A stretch of DNA of 31,040 nucleotides from Coriobacteriaceae bacterium. GTDB taxonomy: Bacteria > Actinomycetota > Coriobacteriia > Coriobacteriales > UMGS124. The stretch covers positions 1-31,040 of the forward strand of contig JAHZHK010000026.1 in NCBI GenBank assembly GCA_019420325.1, in the 5' to 3' direction. Positions 23,406 to 31,040 of the stretch are shown piece after piece. Numbering within the stretch: the first letter of the stretch is position 1; each line of letters opens with the position of its first letter. Position numbers and translations under genes: made by a program. Under the pieces are notes generated by a model. The model worked only from the letters and a program-made list of their open reading frames with translations. It was not told the origin of the DNA and searched no databases.

Positions 23406-25373
23406 ATGCGCCGTCTGCTCATGGGCAATCAGGCAATTGCGTTTGCGGCCCTCGAGGCCGGCGTGAATGTTGCCTGCGGATATCCCGGAACCCCCTCGAC
23501 GGAGATTGTCGAGACCATCGCGCAGAACAATCCCCAAGGCCGGGTGCATGTCGAGTGGTCGTGCAACGAGAAGGCCGCCATGGAGCTTGCCGCCGGCGTG
23601 AGCTACTCGGGGGGTCGTGTGATTGTCACTTGCAAGCAGGTTGGCATGAATGTGGCCGCCGATCCGTTCATGTGCCTGTCGTATGTGGGTACGCGCGGTG
23701 GCGTTGTTGTTGTCGTCGCCGACGATCCCGGACCCATTTCCAGCCAGACAGAGCAGGACTCGCGTCAGTTTGCTCAGTTCGCCCATGTCCCCGTGCTTGA
23801 TCCCGCCACACCTGAAGAGGCTTATCTCATGACGAAGGCCGCCTTCGAGATCTCCGAGGCGCACCACCTTCCCGTCATTCTTCGTCCCACGACGCGTGTC
23901 GACCATGGCTGTGCAAGCATCGATGTGCCCGACGACATCTTGTCGCTTCCTCGCCATGAGATGGCCGGTTTTGTCAAATCGCCCGATTTCGTTATCTTCC
24001 CCTCGTTGTCTCGCGCTGCCCATGAGCGCATGACCCATGAGCTTGAGACCATCTCCCAGGAGTTTGCCTCAAGCGAGTTCAACAAGCTCGACGAGTACGT
24101 GCGCGACGACTACGAGCTCTTTTTGGGCATAGCATGCTCCGGTGATTCGCGCGGTTATACGCTCGAGGCATTGGAGCGTCTGCAGGCTGCAGCTGCTGCG
24201 CAGGGCACCGAGTTGCCTTCGTACCGCTTGCTGCAGGTGGGAACGCCCTATCCTTTCCCCGAGCGTCTTGGCCGCGACTTCCTGCTCGGCCTGTCTGACG
24301 CCCTCGTCATCGAGGAGCTTGAGCCCGTCGTGGAGCGGAGCCTTCTCGAGATGACGGGCCCGGTTGCTGCCGATGCCTACATCACTTCGTGCCCCACAAC
24401 CGTGCACGGCAGGCTCGATGGGACCACCCCGATTTGCGGCGAGTATTCTGCCGACATGCTTGTGCCGGTCATAGCCGAGTTCCTCGGCGTTGCCGAGCTT
24501 GCCCAGGCGTGCCTGCCCGAAAGCGTCGAGGTTCCCGGCGATTTGGTGCCGCCTCGCCCGGCGGTTTTGTGCGCTGGGTGCCCCCACAGGGCTTCGTTTA
24601 CGGCTGTCAAGGAGGCTGCGCGCGGCAAGAACGTCGTGTATAGCGGCGATATCGGCTGCTATACGTTGGGATGTGCCAAGCCGCTTCAGACGACGGACAC
24701 CTGTTTGTGCATGGGCGCTGGCGTGACAGTGGCCCAGGGCCTGCAAACTGCCGCCCATCTTGCCGGCGACGACGAGACACTGCACGTTGGCTTCGTCGGT
24801 GACTCGACGTTCTTCGCCTCCGCCATGACAGGCCTGGCAAACGCCGTCTACAACCGCCATCGCATGGTGCTGTGCGTGCTCGACAACGCAACGACGGCCA
24901 TGACGGGTTCGCAGCCCCATCCGGGCACGGGTGTGACGCTCATGGGCGCGCGCTCGAAGCCCATCTCTATCGTTGAGGTTGCCCGTGCACTTGGATGCGA
25001 CATGGTCGAGGCAGTCGACCCGTTCGATCGCGTGGTCGCCGTTGAGGCTGCAAAGCGTGCGCTTTCCTGCGAAGGTGTGGCGGTGCTGGTGTTCCAAAGC
25101 CCGTGCGTGCAGCTCTTCAAGCCACTTGAGCCTGTGTCGATCACATCTGACTGCCGCGGGTGCGGTCGATGCGTCCGTGCGTTGGGATGCCCTGCGCTCA
25201 GCATGAAAAAAGACGGCGATGGGGCGGCCTTCCGTGCCCATGTCGATCGCGCATTGTGCTATGGATGCGACCTGTGCCTGGAGACTTGCGCGTTCGGCGC
25301 AATCGAGTCGCCTCGCGCGGAAATGTCCCCGGCTGAAGTCGATGCCATGAGAAGGGGTGCGGCTCGTGGATAA
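23406..25373 (+). CDS. iorA: Indolepyruvate ferredoxin oxidoreductase, alpha subunit
   Basis: A 655-residue thiamine-diphosphate enzyme that, with IorB, oxidises indolepyruvate and other aryl-pyruvates to aryl-acetyl-CoA, passing electrons to ferredoxin. The N-terminal pyrimidine-binding part has 'GNQAIAFAALEAGVNVACGY' and 'PGTPSTEI'. The TDP-binding part has 'GDIGCYTLG', 'MGAGVTVAQG', 'GDSTFFASAMTGL' and 'LDNATTAMTG'. The C-terminus carries two ferredoxin-like 4Fe-4S motifs with cysteines at 583, 586, 589 and 595, then 618, 621, 624 and 628. The start ATG at 23406 has GGAGG 7 bases upstream, inside purE. Length and domain order are normal for the family. Confidence 0.96.
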   Translation: MRRLLMGNQAIAFAALEAGVNVACGYPGTPSTEIVETIAQNNPQGRVHVEWSCNEKAAMELAAGVSYSGGRVIVTCKQVGMNVAADPFMCLSYVGTRGGVVVVVADDPGPISSQTEQDSRQFAQFAHVPVLDPATPEEAYLMTKAAFEISEAHHLPVILRPTTRVDHGCASIDVPDDILSLPRHEMAGFVKSPDFVIFPSLSRAAHERMTHELETISQEFASSEFNKLDEYVRDDYELFLGIACSGDSRGYTLEALERLQAAAAAQGTELPSYRLLQVGTPYPFPERLGRDFLLGLSDALVIEELEPVVERSLLEMTGPVAADAYITSCPTTVHGRLDGTTPICGEYSADMLVPVIAEFLGVAELAQACLPESVEVPGDLVPPRPAVLCAGCPHRASFTAVKEAARGKNVVYSGDIGCYTLGCAKPLQTTDTCLCMGAGVTVAQGLQTAAHLAGDDETLHVGFVGDSTFFASAMTGLANAVYNRHRMVLCVLDNATTAMTGSQPHPGTGVTLMGARSKPISIVEVARALGCDMVEAVDPFDRVVAVEAAKRALSCEGVAVLVFQSPCVQLFKPLEPVSITSDCRGCGRCVRALGCPALSMKKDGDGAAFRAHVDRALCYGCDLCLETCAFGAIESPRAEMSPAEVDAMRRGAARG

Positions 25374-25980
25374 TAGCAGGTTTTCGGAACCCTTTAACTG
25401 TCTTGTTGTAGGCGTGGGTGGCCAGGGTGTCGTTTTGGCGAGTCGCCTTGTTGCCGCTGCCTGCATGAGGGCGGGCGCGTTCGTGCGCACAGCGGAGACG
25501 ATTGGCATGTCGCAGCGCGGTGGTTCTGTCGCCTCGCATGTGCGCGCCGCGTCAGATGACGCCGCATTGCCTTCAAGCCTCATCGAGTCTGCCGGTGCCG
25601 ATCTCGTCCTTTCGTTTGAGCCGGGCGAAGCGCTGCGTGCCTATGGGCGGCTCAAGCCCAGCGGTGCCTTGGTCTGTGCCAACAGGGCGGTTGTGCCTGC
25701 GTCGTCTTCAGGCTACGACGGCTCGGCCCAGCTTGACTGGCTGCGTTCGACGGTCGAGCCGCAACGTCTGGCGATTGTCGACGCGTCTGTGCTCGAGCGG
25801 GAGGGTTTGAGCCCGAAGTGCCTGAACGTCATGCTCCTGGGAGCGGCGATTGGTCTGGGCGCCCTTCCGTTTAATTTGGAAGCCCTTCTTGCCGCAATGA
25901 AGGAGCTCATGCGCCCCAATCTCGTTCCCATGAACGAAAAAGCCCTGGAACTGGGCACGAAACTGGCTATTCAACGCTGA
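25366..25980 (+). CDS. iorB: Indolepyruvate ferredoxin oxidoreductase, beta subunit
   Basis: A 204-residue protein with 'NCLVVGVGGQGVVLASRL' near the start and 'ETIGMSQRGGSVASHVR' around residues 42-58, the hallmarks of the gamma-like subunit of 2-oxo acid oxidoreductases. GTG at 25366 is preferred because AAGGGG lies 8 bases upstream; another in-frame GTG at 25357 lacks a usable site. The gene overlaps iorA by 8 bases, which fits stoichiometric synthesis of the two subunits. It probably ends the co-transcribed run that begins at 19996. Confidence 0.93.
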   Translation: MDNSRFSEPFNCLVVGVGGQGVVLASRLVAAACMRAGAFVRTAETIGMSQRGGSVASHVRAASDDAALPSSLIESAGADLVLSFEPGEALRAYGRLKPSGALVCANRAVVPASSSGYDGSAQLDWLRSTVEPQRLAIVDASVLEREGLSPKCLNVMLLGAAIGLGALPFNLEALLAAMKELMRPNLVPMNEKALELGTKLAIQR

Positions 25981-26009
25981 TTGGCCCCTCTTTTAGTGGT
26001 ATATGGGGA

Positions 26010-26015
26010 TACAAT
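26010..26015 (+). promoter_or_regulatory. Candidate -10 box before the glycosyltransferase
   Basis: TACAAT at 26010-26015 lies in the 70-base gap between iorB and the glycosyltransferase. No convincing -35 box accompanies it, so this is a weak call. Confidence 0.25.
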
Positions 26016-26050
26016 CGGTCAAACGTATCTAAAGGTCACGGGAGCTTCTC

Positions 26051-27340
26051 ATGAATCCTGCCATCGTCATACCGAGCTACTGGTCCAACGAAGAGCGTCT
26101 CGGCGAGTCGGGCAGCGTCGCCTGCTACGATCATGCCACGCCCATCGATACGCCTGCGCCCCAGCTTGCCGACTGTCTCAAGTCGCTTGAGCAAGTCGCC
26201 GGCCTGGGCAGCGTCATTATCTTGGTCGTTGCTTCACCCGACGTCGAGGAGCGTGCTGTCCATAGGGTGTCCGACATCGCTGCCGCCAGCGGTCTACCTG
26301 ACGTCGTCATTGTCGACAGCTTCAAGGCCGCCGGACTTCGCGACCAGTATGCACACATGCTGCCTGCCGAGCTTTCCGGCGCAATTGGGCTTGTAGGCTA
26401 CGGGGCCGTTCGCAACCTGGGCCTTCTCGCCTGCTGTGCTTTAGGGTGCGACGTCGCGGTGTTTATCGATGATGACGAAGTTGTCCTTGACCCCGAGTTC
26501 CTGGCACAGGCTGTGTATGGTTTGGGTGCGCAGCCTCGCATGGGAACGCCTGTTGTTGCCAAGTCGGGCTACTTCCTCGACCATCGCAACTCCGCTCTCG
26601 CCGATCGCCGTCGTGTGCACTTCTACGACCGCCATTGGTCCAAGCGCCTCGAGTTCAACGAGTGGATGACCCAGGCGCTGGCTGGTCCCAGGATTTCGCG
26701 CAGCAACACGGTGTGCGGTGGCTGTTTCGCCGTTCATGCCGAGGCATTCACACGCGTTGCCTTCGACGCATGGATTACGCGCGGTGAAGACACCGACTAC
26801 CTTATCGACCTGCGTGCCTATGGTCTGGACGTGTGGTTCGACAACAAGTGGCGCGTCCGCCACAATCCGCCGCGCCTGTCCGACCGAGCCTTCCGTTTCG
26901 AGCAAGACGTCTACCGTTGGATTTACACGCGTCGCAAGATCGAGGTCCTGAATTCCAACATCGACCTGCACAAAATCCTTCCCGAACAGTTCATGCCATA
27001 CCCGGGTCCTTGGATTGGTCCCGAGCTCGAGACGCGCATTCGCAAGACGGTCAACCTGCGCTCGATCTTCTCTCCCGAGCGTCGCGCCTACATGCAGATT
27101 CGTCGTACATGGCGCAAGGATGCCTCTGCATACGCTGAGCAGAACTGCACCAACTACATGCACTTTCAGACCCATTGGGCCGAGATTGCCGCCCTTGCCT
27201 GGCAAAACGAGGCCATGGCGTGCATGTTGCGCGGTCAGGGCATGCTGAACCCCACCGTCGCGGCGCATGTTGCGCAGGCCCGTGGCATGGACGTCGCAGA
27301 TGAGTGCCCGGATATGGTCATGGAAGAGACGCAGGAGTAG
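26051..27340 (+). CDS. GT-A fold glycosyltransferase, family 2-like
   Basis: A 429-residue protein, apparently soluble. The N-terminus 'PAIVIPSYW' is the first strand of a GT-A nucleotide-sugar-binding fold. 'AVFIDDDEVV' (residues 136-145) supplies the metal-binding DxD motif. 'ITRGEDTDYLIDLRAYG' is the ED-type catalytic segment, and 'SNTVCGGCFAVHAEAF' lies before it. The C-terminal 130 residues, rich in Arg, Trp and aromatic residues, are a helical extension and may contact membrane lipid or an acceptor. Donor and acceptor are unknown. GGGAG lies 6 bases before the ATG. The permease gene begins 3 bases after its stop. Confidence 0.8.
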   Translation: MNPAIVIPSYWSNEERLGESGSVACYDHATPIDTPAPQLADCLKSLEQVAGLGSVIILVVASPDVEERAVHRVSDIAAASGLPDVVIVDSFKAAGLRDQYAHMLPAELSGAIGLVGYGAVRNLGLLACCALGCDVAVFIDDDEVVLDPEFLAQAVYGLGAQPRMGTPVVAKSGYFLDHRNSALADRRRVHFYDRHWSKRLEFNEWMTQALAGPRISRSNTVCGGCFAVHAEAFTRVAFDAWITRGEDTDYLIDLRAYGLDVWFDNKWRVRHNPPRLSDRAFRFEQDVYRWIYTRRKIEVLNSNIDLHKILPEQFMPYPGPWIGPELETRIRKTVNLRSIFSPERRAYMQIRRTWRKDASAYAEQNCTNYMHFQTHWAEIAALAWQNEAMACMLRGQGMLNPTVAAHVAQARGMDVADECPDMVMEETQE

Positions 27341-27343
27341 CAT

Positions 27344-28153
27344 GTGTTTGGGTTCGACCTTCTCTCCTTGATTGCCATCTTGGCTTGCGGCGTGCTGGTG
27401 GGTGTGCTGTCCGCTATGTTTGGTATCGGCGGCGGCACCATTATGGTTCCCCTTATTCACCTGGTGTTCGGGCAACCTGCTGCTGTTTCCTCCGGCACGT
27501 CGCTCTTTGCCATCCTGCCCACGTCTGTGTCGTCGATGATTGCGCGCTTGCACGACGGTACCATCAACTTCAAGGTCGGTCTCGCCATCGGTCTGGCCGG
27601 TGCGTGTTTCTCGCCATTGGGTGCCTATGCAGCCAAGGTACTGCCCGGCGAGATTGCCATGGTGCTCACCGCGGTCTTTATTTTGTACTCGGCTTTCAAC
27701 ATGTATCGCCGTGTATGGCGCACGCGTGCGGGGGCATCTAAACTTTCTGGTGAGAAGGTCGCCTGCCTGGCGTCCGCCCAAGGCCTGCGCTTGTATGGCA
27801 GTGCTGCGCTGATGGGCGTCTTTGTCGGGTTCATCTCAGGGTATGTCGGTTTGGGAGGCGGCTTTATCGTCGTGCCGCTGCTCCAGTGGCTTTTTGGCTT
27901 CACCATGAAGCAGGCAAGCGGCACCTCTTTGGTGTCTGTGGCCATTTTTGCCGTGCCGAGCTTTGTCGCACACGCCATTCTCGGCAACGTTGCCTGGGTC
28001 ATCGGTCTTTTGCTCATCGCTGGCTCGCTCTTTGGTTCGCGCTTGGGCGCTCAAATCATTCAGCGTGTCAACGATCGCATGCTGACGCTTCTTTTTGCCA
28101 CGGTGCTCGTCATATCCGGAGTCATTCTTGCTGGTACTGAGTTTTTGGGGTAA
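27344..28153 (+). CDS. TauE/SafE family permease
   Basis: A 269-residue membrane protein with about eight helices in two homologous halves. Each half has the glycine-rich family motif, 'GIGGGTIMVPLIHLV' near residue 27 and 'GLGGGFIVVPLLQW' near residue 168, both followed by a segment ending in 'SGTSL'. The family exports sulfite, sulfoacetate and other small organic or sulfur anions, but the substrate is not fixed by sequence. It starts with GTG at 27344 with GCAGGAG upstream. It lies 6 bases before a sensor kinase gene, so it may be part of a transport-sensing unit. Confidence 0.9.
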   Translation: MFGFDLLSLIAILACGVLVGVLSAMFGIGGGTIMVPLIHLVFGQPAAVSSGTSLFAILPTSVSSMIARLHDGTINFKVGLAIGLAGACFSPLGAYAAKVLPGEIAMVLTAVFILYSAFNMYRRVWRTRAGASKLSGEKVACLASAQGLRLYGSAALMGVFVGFISGYVGLGGGFIVVPLLQWLFGFTMKQASGTSLVSVAIFAVPSFVAHAILGNVAWVIGLLLIAGSLFGSRLGAQIIQRVNDRMLTLLFATVLVISGVILAGTEFLG

Positions 28154-28159
28154 GCGACT

Positions 28160-29488
28160 GTGAATAAGAAAGACGCCAAAGGCAACCTCAAAGTCCCTGC
28201 CTACGGGCGCAGTGCGTTCATTGAGACCGTGATTACCACGATCGTCGCCTTGCTCGTGCTTGTTCTCTTTTACTCGCTTTTGAGTGAGGAACCCAACATT
28301 CTTGTTGCCTCGGTGGCGCTTGCCGGTATGGTGACCGTCGCGTTTGCCATTATTCGCTCGTCTTTTTCTCCCGACAAGCTGCGCGCTCAGCAAACGAACA
28401 AGACCCTTAGCCTCGCTTCTCAGACACTTGTGTACATGCGCGGTGGCCTGTCGGAGCAGAACTGCCAGGAAGTGTGCAATATCTTGCTTCCCGAATGCCA
28501 GGCCATGGCCGTTGCTATGACAGATGACAAATTTGTTTTGGGGTATGCCGGTGCGCATGCCGAAGCGTTCCCCATCGGTAGTGCCATTCACACGCCGGCC
28601 ACCCATCGCGTGCTGGCCTCGCAGACGGTCGAGGTCTTTCGTAGTTCCGAGGCGTTTGCGTCTGCCTCGAACCCCCTTATTCCTGCCGGAATCGTGGCCC
28701 CGCTTGTGGTGCGCGGCGTTTCCGTGGGTACGCTCAAGCTGTATTACGAGTCCGACGTGCTCATCGACGAGACACAGCGCGCCATTGCCGAGGGCCTGGC
28801 GCAGCTGCTTTCCGCCCAGCTTTCAATCGCGGAGCTCGATCGACAGGTTGAGCTTGCAACCAAGGCGGAGCTGCAGGCCCTTCAGGCGCAGATCAACCCG
28901 CACTTCCTCTTCAATACCATCAACACCATCGCCTCGCTCATTCGTACCGATCCCGCTCGCGCCCGTGTCTTGCTGCGCGAATTCGCGGCGTTTTATCGAC
29001 AGACGCTCGAAAACTCCAACGACCTCATCCCGCTCGATCGCGAGATGCAGCAGACGATGAGGTATTTTGCGTTCGAGCAGGCTCGATTTGGCGCCGAGCG
29101 TGTGCGCCTCGAGGCTGATATCGACGATTTCGGCGACTTGCGCGTGCCGTCTTTCATCATCCAGCCCATCGTTGAGAACGCCGTGAACCATGCCATGCCG
29201 GCGGAAGGCCAGCTCAGCATCGACATTTCCATCGAAGAGGCCGATGATGACGTCGTTATTACAGTTGCCGACGACGGTGTTGGCATGAGCGAAGAGCAGG
29301 CTCGTCGTCTTCTGCAAAATGCATCGGCGTCCGAGAAGGGCACGGGTATCGCGCTGAAAAACGTCGACGCGCGCCTGCGTGCGGTGTTCGGACCGGGTTC
29401 AGGAGTGAGCGTCAGCTCGCAGATTGGCAAAGGCACACAGGTTACATTGCTTCTTGTTGGCGCAAATGTTGCGGAAATCGAAGAATAA
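28160..29488 (+). CDS. LytS-type sensor histidine kinase with GAF-like domain
   Basis: A 442-residue protein starting with GTG. Two membrane helices (about 20-40 and 47-66) with almost no external loop are followed by a GAF-like domain (about 85-225). Next comes the LytS/YehU-type kinase core with 'LQAQINPHFLFNTINTIASL', whose His248 is the phosphorylation site. The ATPase part has N-box 'IVENAVNHAM', DDGVGM (371-376) and GTGIALKN (394-401). Unlike LytS it lacks the 5TM-5TMR-LYT sensor, so the signal is probably cytoplasmic, through the GAF-like domain, or comes from the adjacent permease. The partner regulator follows after 86 bases. Confidence 0.9.
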   Translation: MNKKDAKGNLKVPAYGRSAFIETVITTIVALLVLVLFYSLLSEEPNILVASVALAGMVTVAFAIIRSSFSPDKLRAQQTNKTLSLASQTLVYMRGGLSEQNCQEVCNILLPECQAMAVAMTDDKFVLGYAGAHAEAFPIGSAIHTPATHRVLASQTVEVFRSSEAFASASNPLIPAGIVAPLVVRGVSVGTLKLYYESDVLIDETQRAIAEGLAQLLSAQLSIAELDRQVELATKAELQALQAQINPHFLFNTINTIASLIRTDPARARVLLREFAAFYRQTLENSNDLIPLDREMQQTMRYFAFEQARFGAERVRLEADIDDFGDLRVPSFIIQPIVENAVNHAMPAEGQLSIDISIEEADDDVVITVADDGVGMSEEQARRLLQNASASEKGTGIALKNVDARLRAVFGPGSGVSVSSQIGKGTQVTLLLVGANVAEIEE

Positions 29489-29574
29489 GGCCAAACATTG
29501 GTTACAATGCGGCTGATAGCAACGACTGAGTAGCCGGTCCGAAGATGTCACTGGCGCAGTGGAGAGAGGTACGT

Positions 29575-30288
29575 ATGTTGAGGGCAATGATCGTCGACGA
29601 TGAGGCACCGGCTCGCAGCGAACTTGCATTCCTGCTTGAGGAGATCGGTGACGTCGAGATTGCAGTCGAGGCCGACAATGTGCGCAAGGCTATCGAAAGC
29701 CTGAAGGAGCATCGTTGTGACGTTGTCTTTCTCGACATCAACATGCCTGGTGTCAATGGCATGCAGTTTGCCGAAGCTCTTAGCAAGCTGAAGAATCCCC
29801 CTGCTGTCGTCTTCGTGACTGCTTACAGTGAGTATGGTGCCGACGCTTTTGGCGTCAATGCCATCGACTACCTCGTCAAGCCCGTCGAGACCGATCGTCT
29901 GCGCCAGGCTGTCGACAAGGTTCGAGTACAGTGCGGCCAGGCCACGAAGAAGCCCGCCGTTGAGCGCATCCCCGTGGAGAAGGGCGGCAAGAAGGTACTC
30001 GTTCCCATCGACAAGATTCGCTATGTCATGGCAAAGGACGACTATTCCTGCCTGTACACCGACGATGACCACTATCTGTCCACCATCAGCCTCGCCCAGC
30101 TTGAGAGTCGTCTGTCTTCCGCGAATTTCTTCCGTGTGCACAGGCGCTACATCGTGAACCTGTCTCATGTGAGCGAGGTCGAGAGCGTCTCGGGTGGAAC
30201 GCTGCTGCTTACCATGCGCGACGATGGGGAGAAGATTCCTGTTTCGCGTCGCAGGGTTGCGGCGCTCAAAAAGGTCCTCAAGTTCTAG
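29575..30288 (+). CDS. LytTR-family response regulator
   Basis: A 237-residue regulator. The receiver domain has Asp8, Asp9 and the phospho-acceptor Asp54 in 'VVFLDINMPGVNG', with Thr82 and Lys102 completing the active site. Residues about 132-235 form a LytTR DNA-binding domain with 'IRYVMAKDDYSCLYT', 'FFRVHRRYIVNL' and 'IPVSRRRVAALKKVL'. The start at 29575 is chosen because GGAGAGAGG (29561-29569) fits; an earlier in-frame ATG at 29545 lacks one. LytTR proteins bind paired direct repeats, often upstream of a transporter. It is the cognate partner of the kinase just before it. Confidence 0.94.
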   Translation: MLRAMIVDDEAPARSELAFLLEEIGDVEIAVEADNVRKAIESLKEHRCDVVFLDINMPGVNGMQFAEALSKLKNPPAVVFVTAYSEYGADAFGVNAIDYLVKPVETDRLRQAVDKVRVQCGQATKKPAVERIPVEKGGKKVLVPIDKIRYVMAKDDYSCLYTDDDHYLSTISLAQLESRLSSANFFRVHRRYIVNLSHVSEVESVSGGTLLLTMRDDGEKIPVSRRRVAALKKVLKF

Positions 30289-30305
30289 CGTTGGCGGAAG
30301 TCATC

Positions 30306-30809
30306 GTGAACATCGAGAAACACATTCATCCAAACGCCCAGGGCCAGGTGGTCCTGGGCGTTTTGTCTGATACGCATGGCTCACTGAGTGCAGAGGCTTT
30401 CCGAGCTCTAGCCGACATGGGCCCGCAGATCATCTTGCATGCCGGTGATATTTGTGGCCAAGACATCCTGCCCCAGCTTGAAATGCTTGCACCTGTCGTG
30501 GCGGTCTTAGGCAACAACGATTACTTCGGGGAGTACGGCTCTTCGGTTACGTCTCGCGCCGACCTCGATATATGCGGCATTTCAATTACCATGACCCATA
30601 TACCGTCGCGCCTGTTAATGGGCACGGCGCGCCTGGGCATTTGCGGACATACGCATGTTCCGCGTATCGAACAGATGGGGGCCATGACCATTCTCAATCC
30701 TGGATCGGTGACGCGCCCCCGGTCTCAAGAGGGACCAACTATTGCACGGGTGGTTCTCGAAGAGAACTATATACGTCAGATTGAAATCATCCCCATTATG
30801 AAGAGATAA
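30306..30809 (+). CDS. YfcE/MJ0936-type metallophosphoesterase
   Basis: A 167-residue calcineurin-like phosphodiesterase with a two-metal centre. The motifs are in order: 'VLSDTHG' with Asp22 and His24, 'ILHAGDICG' with Asp48, 'VLGNNDYFG' with Asn70, 'TMTHIPSR' and 'GICGHTHVPRI', then 'NPGSVTRPR'. Family members act on phosphodiester model substrates, but the natural target is often unknown. GTG 30306 is chosen with CGGAAG 6 bases upstream; TTG 30291 has no site. Homologues begin near residue 16, so the first 14 residues may be an extension or the true start may be a later GTG at 30348. A terminator-like hairpin covers codons 9-20. Confidence 0.88.
   Translation: MNIEKHIHPNAQGQVVLGVLSDTHGSLSAEAFRALADMGPQIILHAGDICGQDILPQLEMLAPVVAVLGNNDYFGEYGSSVTSRADLDICGISITMTHIPSRLLMGTARLGICGHTHVPRIEQMGAMTILNPGSVTRPRSQEGPTIARVVLEENYIRQIEIIPIMKR
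30332..30364 (+). terminator. Terminator-like hairpin inside the phosphoesterase start
   Basis: An 11-bp perfect stem pairs 30332-30342 with 30353-30363 and is extended inward by G-T, C-G and C-G pairs around a 4-base loop. The 3' arm runs into TTTT. It lies 44 bases after the response regulator stop, where a terminator is expected, but within the codons of the next gene. Confidence 0.6.
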
Positions 30810-30906
30810 GCGTATTGCCCGCGTTTTAATACCGCCCCAGTAGGGCGTTGAGGGCATCAGACAGATATATAAGCCGATGCAATACCTGTACAAAGAGGCA
30901 GGCTCG

Positions 30907-30922
30907 ATTATGTGTGCATAAT
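30907..30922. repeat. Operator-like inverted repeat upstream of the terminal promoter
   Basis: ATTATG and CATAAT are exact reverse complements around TGTG. It lies about 23 bases before the -35 box at 30945. A second repeat, GACAA-6-TTGTC (30934-30949), overlaps that -35 box. Confidence 0.45.
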
Positions 30923-30944
30923 TTGTGAACGCTGACAATCAAAC

Positions 30945-30973
30945 TTGTCCACTGCTAAAAATGCGCGTATAGT
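30945..30973 (+). promoter_or_regulatory. Strong promoter, probably of an rRNA operon beyond the window
   Basis: TTGTCC (30945-30950) and TATAGT (30968-30973) are separated by 17 bases. The transcribed part has 'CGAGAACCGGATACTG' at 31013-31028, which resembles the 'TTGAGAACtgnATAnTG' type of leader found before rRNA genes in Gram-positive bacteria. No coding sequence follows in the remaining 67 bases. Confidence 0.55.
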
Positions 30974-31040
30974 TCACTTCCACGCCGCACCGAGTTGTGT
31001 GGCCGCGCGAACCCCGAGAACCGGATACTGCGGAAGACGC

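Noticed and set aside
24069..25583. A 504-codon minus-strand frame opposite iorA
   Set aside because: Arg/His/Ala-rich shadow without domains; it spans the iorA-iorB junction, where both real genes are well supported.
30833..30846. A hairpin after the phosphoesterase as its terminator
   Set aside because: CGCCC/GGGCG is only five pairs and no T run follows; too weak to call.
1..31040. CRISPR arrays, insertion sequences, prophage or defence genes
   Set aside because: No spaced direct repeats, transposase, integrase, phage structural genes or known defence domains were seen; the window reads as core chromosome.

Overview
The window is GC-rich bacterial chromosome with dense, mostly plus-strand genes and a strong G/C bias at third codon positions. 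The gene set (gyrA, rpsF-ssb-rpsR-DUF2232-rplI-dnaB, purA) is typical of an origin-proximal core region. The protein sequences and the iorAB, HemW-like and LytS/LytTR content suggest an anaerobic gut actinobacterium of class Coriobacteriia (Collinsella/Olsenella-like). That placement is an inference from family resemblance, not a database match.

Layout. 1-1.9 kb: 3' end of gyrA, convergent with a bifunctional-nuclease-domain gene across a shared bidirectional terminator. 2.0-2.3 kb: tRNA-Ile(GAU) and tRNA-Ala(UGC), with a terminator-like hairpin between them. 2.3-6.8 kb: two uncharacterised proteins, then the translational GTPase typA and the purine enzyme purB. 7.0-8.9 kb: a parvulin-type foldase lipoprotein and a convergent TRIC-type channel whose stop codons overlap. 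9.0-9.9 kb: tRNA-Ser(GGA), a hairpin, tRNA-Ser(CGA), then an uncharacterised protein that looks like a distant paralogue of the one before typA. 9.9-10.27 kb is a gene-free regulatory stretch with an 18-bp perfect hairpin, nested inverted repeats, a candidate -10 box and an rpsF leader hairpin. 10.27-14.6 kb: rpsF, ssb, rpsR, a DUF2232 membrane protein, rplI and dnaB. 14.7-19.8 kb: purA, purD, a NUDIX hydrolase and an ABC exporter. 20.0-26.0 kb: a tightly packed run of a one-TM protein, a HemW-like radical SAM protein, a methyltransferase, purE, iorA and iorB. 26.0-30.8 kb: a GT-A glycosyltransferase, a TauE/SafE permease, a LytS-type histidine kinase with its LytTR regulator, and a YfcE-type phosphoesterase. 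The last 230 bases hold a good promoter and a leader resembling rRNA precursor leaders, so an rRNA operon may start just outside the window.

How the genes work together. Four purine genes (purB, purA, purD, purE) are spread over the window and cover steps of IMP synthesis and its branch to AMP. rpsF-ssb-rpsR and rplI-dnaB join ribosome and replication functions, as in many bacteria. iorAB is an anaerobic ferredoxin-linked route from aromatic 2-oxo acids to aryl-acetyl-CoA. The permease, sensor kinase and regulator are close enough to form one transport-plus-sensing unit.

No defence system, CRISPR array, insertion sequence or prophage was seen. The most unusual signals are terminator-like hairpins between tandem tRNAs at two loci, a terminator-like hairpin inside the start of the phosphoesterase gene, a paralogous pair of unknown proteins, an atypical PurE active-site region, and the regulatory stretch before rpsF.
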